Assembly (NCBI RefSeq): GCF_022919835.1
Contig: NZ_CP095074.1
Location: forward strand, 1 to 64,000
Source: Halobacillus shinanisalinarum
GTDB taxonomy: Bacteria; Bacillota; Bacilli; Bacillales; Halobacillaceae
Direction: 5' to 3'
Length of the DNA stretch: 64,000 bases
The translations under genes and the position numbers were made by a program. This document shows positions 58,078-64,000 of this stretch, piece after piece. A model generated the notes under the pieces. That model was not told where the DNA came from. It saw only the letters and a list, made by a program, of their open reading frames with translations, and did no database searches. Numbering within the stretch: position 1 is the first letter of the stretch; every line of letters starts with the position of its first letter.

Positions 58078-58968
58078 TTAAATCGTGTTTGTAAACAAAA
58101 ATTGGTTCACAAAGTTTAAAAACTCCTCCTCATAAAAATGGTCATATTTATATAAAGTGTGAATGCTACAATGCGGTAAATTGAAGAAGGGCGTATCAAC
58201 CATAAGCATTCGTCCTTCTTTTATTTCTCGACTTACAGCAAAGGCAGGGAGGAAGGAGATCCCCATCCCTTCTAAAATGAATCTTTTGGTTGCATAGGAT
58301 TGTGTCACCTTCAAGAAGTTTGGAGATGCGACATGGCGCTGGATTTCCCTTTTTAATCGATCCCAATAACTTGGATGGTGGTCAGTGAAAATGATAGATT
58401 GATTAAGCAACTCATGAGAATCAAAAGCTGGCGCTGACTCAAAATCGTAGCCATCATGGACTGTAACTAGGTTTATCCTATCTTCAAACAGCTTTTCACA
58501 AAATAGGTTGCCATTAAAACTAGGTAAACACGAGAAAGCGATGTCTATCCGATCACTTTCGACGAGATTTTGTAATTGGGACGACTCAGCTACCTGAATG
58601 GCCAATTCTATATCCTGGTATTTCTCCTGAAACCTTCGCACAACACTGGGAAAAATACTATCTACCAGAAGTGGAGTTATTCCAATAGTTAATGTTTTTC
58701 GATAGCCTTGTTTAAGACTATACACTCTTTGAATAGCCGAATCATAATGTTGCAGCAGCTCCATTGCCTCACCACGAAACATTCTGCCAAATTCGGTAAG
58801 TTGGATGTGTCTACCTTTTTTTATAAACAACGATTCCTGTAATTCCTCTTCAAGCTGCTTAATATGTAGACTTACAGCAGGCTGAGTAATATATAATTGT
58901 TCCGCTGTCTTGCGATAATTTAATTCACTAGCAGCCAACACAAAGGTTCTAAGCCACTTCATCTCCAT
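58078..58968 (-). CDS. citR: CitR, LysR-type regulator of citA
   Basis: 296 residues. N-terminal winged helix: MEMKWLRTFVLAASELNYRKTAEQLYITQPAVSLHIKQLEEEL, followed by a periplasmic-binding-like effector domain. The divergent neighbour is a CitA-type citrate synthase, matching B. subtilis citR-citA, where CitR represses citA. The ATG at 58968 fits the CitR N-terminus and has GGTGGG six bases upstream; an ATG 18 bases earlier does not. Confidence 0.85.
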   Translation of the reverse strand: MEMKWLRTFVLAASELNYRKTAEQLYITQPAVSLHIKQLEEELQESLFIKKGRHIQLTEFGRMFRGEAMELLQHYDSAIQRVYSLKQGYRKTLTIGITPLLVDSIFPSVVRRFQEKYQDIELAIQVAESSQLQNLVESDRIDIAFSCLPSFNGNLFCEKLFEDRINLVTVHDGYDFESAPAFDSHELLNQSIIFTDHHPSYWDRLKREIQRHVASPNFLKVTQSYATKRFILEGMGISFLPAFAVSREIKEGRMLMVDTPFFNLPHCSIHTLYKYDHFYEEEFLNFVNQFLFTNTI

Positions 58969-58986
58969 CAATAGCCCACCAATCAT

Positions 58987-59068
58987 TAATTATTATTGAT
59001 TTAATCATTATTACTTAATTTTTATTATTACTCTTCTACCTTACAATAAAAGGGAAGGAGGCGAAAGC
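58987..59068. promoter_or_regulatory. citR-citA divergent promoter region
   Basis: 82 bases, almost pure AT, with repeated ATTATT/TTAAT patches and overlapping dyads that suit LysR T-N11-A sites. CitR binding here is inferred. AAGGGAAGGAGG is the citA ribosome site. Confidence 0.5.
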
Positions 59069-60249
<1,181 letters not shown>

Positions 60250-60367
60250 CAAAAAGAAATTCACACAGGGAATGTCTTGTCCCCCTCTGAATTCATTCAA
60301 AAGAGTAATTTTTAAAAATAAGTGATTGACATTTTATTCAGTCACTTATTTTATTTCCAAAATATCA

Positions 60368-60725
60368 CTATATTTCTTCATTTAAAAATTTAGCCGTATG
60401 CTGATAAACATCTTTTTATTCATCCAGATGAGTCCACGTCGCTAAGAACTCGTGAACAGCTCCTTCATATTGCTTTAATTCCACATTCACACCGACTTTT
60501 TTCAATTTTTGGCAAATAACTCTCCTTCATCCCGCATCGAATCATGTTCTGCTGTAATCACGAGTGCTGACGGAAGATTTTCCGCATGGACTTGTACACG
60601 CTCTTCCAACGGTAATACCGGTTCATCCATCGTTTTTCTAGCCTCTTGCGGATTGATTTTTTGGTTAGAATCTGACTCTGGCAGTATTTTCACATCACGA
60701 CATTGAATTTTCTTGATATTCCTGA
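60368..60725 (-). pseudogene. Alpha/beta hydrolase (esterase) C-terminal relic
   Basis: On the minus strand the frame reads ENLPSALVITAEHDSMRDEGELFAKN, the conserved Asp region of hormone-sensitive-lipase-type esterases, and stops. One base shift later it continues KLKKVGVNVELKQYEGAVHEFLATWTHLDE (with the catalytic His), stop, then KDVYQHTAKFLNEEI. The N-terminal nucleophile region is missing. Frameshift, nonsense change and truncation make this a true relic. Confidence 0.85.
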
Positions 60726-60738
60726 AGGGCCCCCTAAT

Positions 60739-61761
60739 CTATCCGTTTGTATCACTCGCCAACAAGCGCTTTAGGTTGTCATCAATAAATTTATTATCGG
60801 CGTTGTTGATCCCTCGACCAGCAAAATGTCCCCAGATCGATTCTATTGGTTTAAAAACAGCATTAGACATAAGGTTGGCCTCGTATTCGTTATCGTCCGC
60901 TGTGCAAAAAAGATCCGTACTTCCCGGCATGATACAGGCAAGTGCTTTAATGTTTTTGAGTGCTTCATCAAAATCTCCGTTATAGACGGGATTTGCACTA
61001 ATATCAGCGAACTGTCCGGTCCATAACATGGCAAGGACATTGTGAGGATCCATCTTCATAAAGCTGTTTTCCCAGATGCCAACCACAAAATCTTCCAATG
61101 AGTCATATCTCAACTCACGATAAAGTCCTTCTCTGTAAAACGCCTGAGACAAGCCCCATCCCGCATAGACACGTCCAACAGCCCGCATATTTTCAGAAGT
61201 CAAATGATTTAGTTTGCTTGAATCAAAGTTAACTGCAGCCATGAGTGCTGCTTTCATTCCGTCAAGAACTACATACGTATGTGGCCAAGTCTTTGCTGCC
61301 CCATTGAAAGGTGCAATTCGTTCCACCATATCTGGATAACTGGCGCCCCATTGGAATGATTGAATGCCCCCCATTGACCACCCAACTACGAGAGCAATCT
61401 TTTGAATACCGAATTTTTCAGTTACCAACCTATGTTGTAATTTAACGTTATCATAAATTGTTACCTTCGGAAAATTTGTCCTGTCAAATGGGGAAGGTGT
61501 GTTACTGGGAGACGAAGATAATCCGTTACCCAACAGATTTGGAACAATGATAAAGTATTTTTCAGGATCCAGAACCATCCCTTTGCCAATTAACCACTCG
61601 TTGTTTTTATGTGTGTCTCCAAATGCTGTAGGATAAACAACCACATTGCTTTTGTCTTGGTTTAATGTACCGTAAGTCTTAAATGCGAGAAATGCGTCAG
61701 GCAACGTCTCCCCCGATTGAAATGTAACACTTCCAAGTTCAAAGATTTCATAATCCATCAT
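60739..61761 (-). CDS. Alpha/beta hydrolase, homoserine O-acetyltransferase-like
   Basis: 340 residues. MetX-like alpha/beta hydrolase: ELGSVTFQSGETLPDAFLAFKTYGTLN at the N-terminus, nucleophile Ser129 in VGWSMGGIQ, Asp in PGSTDLFCTADDNE and His in IWGHFAGRG. Family members acylate homoserine or simply hydrolyse esters; without other met genes nearby the substrate is open. AAAGGGG precedes tandem ATGs. Divergent to a LysR gene, which probably regulates it. Confidence 0.85.
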   Translation of the reverse strand: MMDYEIFELGSVTFQSGETLPDAFLAFKTYGTLNQDKSNVVVYPTAFGDTHKNNEWLIGKGMVLDPEKYFIIVPNLLGNGLSSSPSNTPSPFDRTNFPKVTIYDNVKLQHRLVTEKFGIQKIALVVGWSMGGIQSFQWGASYPDMVERIAPFNGAAKTWPHTYVVLDGMKAALMAAVNFDSSKLNHLTSENMRAVGRVYAGWGLSQAFYREGLYRELRYDSLEDFVVGIWENSFMKMDPHNVLAMLWTGQFADISANPVYNGDFDEALKNIKALACIMPGSTDLFCTADDNEYEANLMSNAVFKPIESIWGHFAGRGINNADNKFIDDNLKRLLASDTNG

Positions 61762-61879
61762 AACTGACCCCTTTCATTGATTCATTTCTGCGTCTTCAGT
61801 ATAAAGGAATGGTATAATCAATAAAAGTAAACATTTTTGAATTTGACATTCAAAAAAAATGAATAGGGGATGAAATCAT

Positions 61880-62773
61880 ATGGAAATACGTCAACTTATG
61901 ACCTTCAGAACAGTCGCTTTCACGTTAAATTTCACCCGGGCTGCTGAAGCACTCAACTATGTTCCATCAAATGTTACAATGCAAATACAATCCTTGGAAA
62001 AAGAACTTGGTACACAACTCATTGACAGATTAGGAAAACAAATTACCCTTACTGACGCTGGGAAAAGATTCTTATTACATGCAGAAAAAATTTTAAACAG
62101 TGTGGATGAAGCACGTTTGGCTATGAGAGAAAATGAAGAGTTAACGGGTACCCTTTCCATCAGTGCCAATGAAATACCCAGCTCCTATCGTTTACCTACC
62201 GTTTTACAGTCTTTTCGCGCTCGTTACCCTAGCATTCGGCTAATCTTTCATCCTTTTACTAATGAACAACTTAAACAAAGTCTTTACGATGGAAAAACGG
62301 ACATTGTTTTTATGTTGGATGAATCTGTTGGTTCAAACAACCTTATGATTGAACCTTTAATTGAGGAACCTTTTCTATTTCTCGTTGCGCCAAACCATCC
62401 ACTAGTACAACGGGCATCCCTTCGTACAGAAGATTTCCAAGGAGAACCGTTTTTACTTACGGAAAAAGGATGTCCCTATCGTACACTTTTTGATCGAACC
62501 ATAAAGCAACAAGGAATTCACGAAAGTATGACGAATTTAGAATTTAGTAGCGCCGAGACAATCAAACAGTGCGCAATGGCCGGCATTGGTATTGCATTTT
62601 TACCTGCGATAGCCGTTAAGGCTGAGCTGGAACGTGGAGAACTGATTTCCCTTCCTTGGGAAATACCCAATCTCCGGGTTGTTACCCAAATGGTGTGGCA
62701 TAAAGACAAGTGGCTTTCACCTGCAATCAAGGCGTTTTTAAAATTAGCCAGAGAGGTTATTACCTCGAAATAA
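61880..62773 (+). CDS. LysR-family transcriptional regulator
   Basis: 297 residues. HTH: MEIRQLMTFRTVAFTLNFTRAAEALNYVPSNVTMQIQSLEKELGTQLIDR, then an effector domain with ISANEIPSSYRLPTVLQSFRARYPSIRL. The 118-bp divergent gap to the hydrolase carries the AT-rich CAAAAAAAATG and TTTTTGAATTTGACATTC patches expected for such control. AGGGGATG precedes the ATG. Confidence 0.85.
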   Translation: MEIRQLMTFRTVAFTLNFTRAAEALNYVPSNVTMQIQSLEKELGTQLIDRLGKQITLTDAGKRFLLHAEKILNSVDEARLAMRENEELTGTLSISANEIPSSYRLPTVLQSFRARYPSIRLIFHPFTNEQLKQSLYDGKTDIVFMLDESVGSNNLMIEPLIEEPFLFLVAPNHPLVQRASLRTEDFQGEPFLLTEKGCPYRTLFDRTIKQQGIHESMTNLEFSSAETIKQCAMAGIGIAFLPAIAVKAELERGELISLPWEIPNLRVVTQMVWHKDKWLSPAIKAFLKLAREVITSK

Positions 62774-63087
62774 ATTTTGAGATGATTTTGTCCAGGAGGG
62801 GCGCTTTTTTATTCCGTTAAATGGCCCTTACATGCGATATCAGCGCGATCCATTATTAATGAATCGCGCCCGATTGTTTAACATTTCTTCTTTAATGCTT
62901 AATCACAAGATACCTTTACTTTCGGTTAGCAAAATTAGCATAATTTTACGAGAAGAGATTAATCGATTCCACCCTTAATCTTAGGTCTGCTAAAAGAAAA
63001 CCATTCATATGGATATGAACATGGATATGAACAAATTATGAATGAGAAAAATTATGACATCATTCATTTGCATTTTTCCATCGAGAA
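62774..63087. other. Gap with a 12-bp tandem repeat
   Basis: No gene. ATGGATATGAAC is repeated in tandem at 63009-63020 and 63021-63032 and gives an ATG-rich but short frame. The region leads into the peptide-binding-protein relic. Confidence 0.55.
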
Positions 63088-63366
63088 ATGTTTGGTTCTG
63101 ATGGGGCCCTTCGGACAGGGCCAGAGCTTCCCGGATTCGATCAGGTGTACAAGAAGATGGCAAATCAAGTTCATCGGGAAGAATTACTCGCGGCAGCAAA
63201 AGAAGTGGACCGATATGTATTTGGAAAAGCACTCTCTTTATTTCTGTGTGTTCCGCAAAAAATTTACGCAGTTAATAAACATATAGATTTCAAACCATAT
63301 CGGACTACTTTTGAGCTTGCAGAAACAGAAGTTGGAGAAATGCACTGGTCACGAAGGGGAAGGTAA
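63088..63366 (+). pseudogene. C-terminal relic of a family-5 peptide-binding protein
   Basis: The frame reads GFDQVYKKMANQVHREELLAAAKEVDRYVFGKALSLFLCVPQKIYAVNKHIDFKPYRTTFELAE and ends HWSRRGR. This is the C-terminal end of an extracellular solute-binding protein of the dipeptide/nickel ABC family. The signal peptide and about 80 percent of the protein are missing, and no other transporter gene is nearby, so it cannot be functional. Confidence 0.8.
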
Positions 63367-63375
63367 AACTAGTAT

Positions 63376-63407
63376 AAAGAGGCTATTCACTTAGGAATAG
63401 CCTCTTT
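63376..63407. terminator. Bidirectional terminator
   Basis: Perfect 12-base arms AAAGAGGCTATT / AATAGCCTCTTT, eight-base loop, between the relic and the convergent nitroreductase gene. Confidence 0.8.
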
Positions 63408-63425
63408 CGATGTTTAGGTATCATC

Positions 63426-64000
63426 CTAATTGCTCTTTAATCCATCAGCAGTTGAAATCCATTTTGTTACATCATTAATATGCTTTCTATCCCCGGCAGG
63501 TAAATCTTTTTCGGGGAAACCAATATAAAGAAAACCTAATACTTCACCATCTTTAGATAATCCAAACAAATCTTGCATTAAGGGATCATAGGTTGGTTTA
63601 CCAGTTCTCCAAAATCCACCTAAACCTAATGCATGTGCTGCTAAAAGCATATTTTGAATCGATGAATACACGGCCCCATACTCTTCTTTAGCCAAAACTT
63701 TTGGATCATCGGTTGGTTCTGCTGCTACAACAATCACGGTGGGAGCACGAAAAGGTTTTTTTAATCTCTTCGCAAGTTTCTTCTGATTAGATTCGGTTGA
63801 AGGATCCTCCATGTCTCTTTCCGCAATCTTAGCAAGGGCTTCCCCGAGCGGTTTTCTTCCCTCTCCAGTCAAGACAAAATAGCGCCAAGGCTCTGTTCTG
63901 TGATGACAAGGGGCCCATGTGCCAGCTTCTAATATTTGCTCTAATAAATCTTGTGGAACGGGTTTCTCTGATACAAGTCCCACACTTCTTCTCGTTTTAA
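63426..64000 (-). CDS. Nitroreductase family protein, cut by the window end
   Basis: At least 191 residues; the frame runs off the right edge as KTRRSVGLVSEKPVPQD, so the true start is outside the window and the GTG at 63983 is an internal Val. FMN-binding features: RRS at the edge, APCHHRTEPWRYFVLTGEG, YGAVYSSIQNMLLAAHALGLGGFWRTG and GEVLGFLYIGFP. This is the YdjA/YfhC-like group that reduces nitro compounds or quinones with NAD(P)H. Confidence 0.88.
   Translation of the reverse strand, partial: KTRRSVGLVSEKPVPQDLLEQILEAGTWAPCHHRTEPWRYFVLTGEGRKPLGEALAKIAERDMEDPSTESNQKKLAKRLKKPFRAPTVIVVAAEPTDDPKVLAKEEYGAVYSSIQNMLLAAHALGLGGFWRTGKPTYDPLMQDLFGLSKDGEVLGFLYIGFPEKDLPAGDRKHINDVTKWISTADGLKSN

Noticed and set aside
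63009..63032. 12-bp tandem repeat as a CRISPR or regulatory array
   Set aside because: Two copies only, no spacers, no cas genes; ordinary micro-duplication.

Overview
The window looks like the chromosome of an endospore-forming, moderately halophilic or halotolerant member of the Bacillaceae (Halobacillus/Virgibacillus/Thalassobacillus type). The evidence is low-to-moderate GC, AGGAGG-type ribosome sites, frequent TTG/GTG starts, sporulation genes (sirA, tlp, a SpoVK-like ATPase) and gene order matching the Bacillus subtilis yneB-to-parC segment. The genus is an inference; the family is well supported.

1-26.2 kb is a conserved core. The order is yneB-ynzC-tkt-sirA-yneF-ccdA-ccdC-yneK-citB-yneN-(spoVK-like)-yneP-yneQ-yneR-plsY-yneT-parE-parC. 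Local changes include a decayed IS200/IS605-type tnpB remnant and an orphan mrpB between ccdA and ccdC, an FbpB-like small gene where B. subtilis has sspN-tlp, and inserted folE2-yidD, GH18 and osmoprotectant/ergothioneine-type ABC genes. Readable control sites are two Spo0A boxes before sirA, a LexA box before parEC and a cre-like site before citB.

26.5-37 kb is a leucine/isovalerate catabolism operon in the order of B. subtilis yngJ-I-H-HB-G-F-E. A TetR-family regulator precedes it, with a palindromic operator and a cre site in the gap. A convergent acyl-CoA synthetase follows. It should take isovaleryl-CoA through methylcrotonyl-, methylglutaconyl- and HMG-CoA to acetoacetate and acetyl-CoA.

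37.3-39.6 kb holds sqdB and an sqdX-like glycosyltransferase, a complete pair for sulfoquinovosyl diacylglycerol, a sulfolipid best known from photosynthetic membranes.

39.7-64 kb is accessory. It has single-gene units: P450, endonuclease I, two methyltransferases, a DPBB-DUF3889 protein, an SDR, tlp, a CHY zinc protein, an MFS pump and a nucleotidyltransferase. It also has small modules: ECF sigma factor plus second ClpP; Fpg/MutM-like glycosylase plus endonuclease IV; two membrane proteins in tandem; citR/citA; LysR/acyltransferase-like hydrolase. Several pseudogenes lie here (AHSA1 domain, small membrane protein, esterase, peptide-binding protein).

Three single-base shortfalls in homopolymer runs break yneN, plsY and a permease-binding-protein fusion. 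plsY is normally essential, so sequence error should be excluded before any of the three is called a pseudogene. I found no rRNA, tRNA or CRISPR array.
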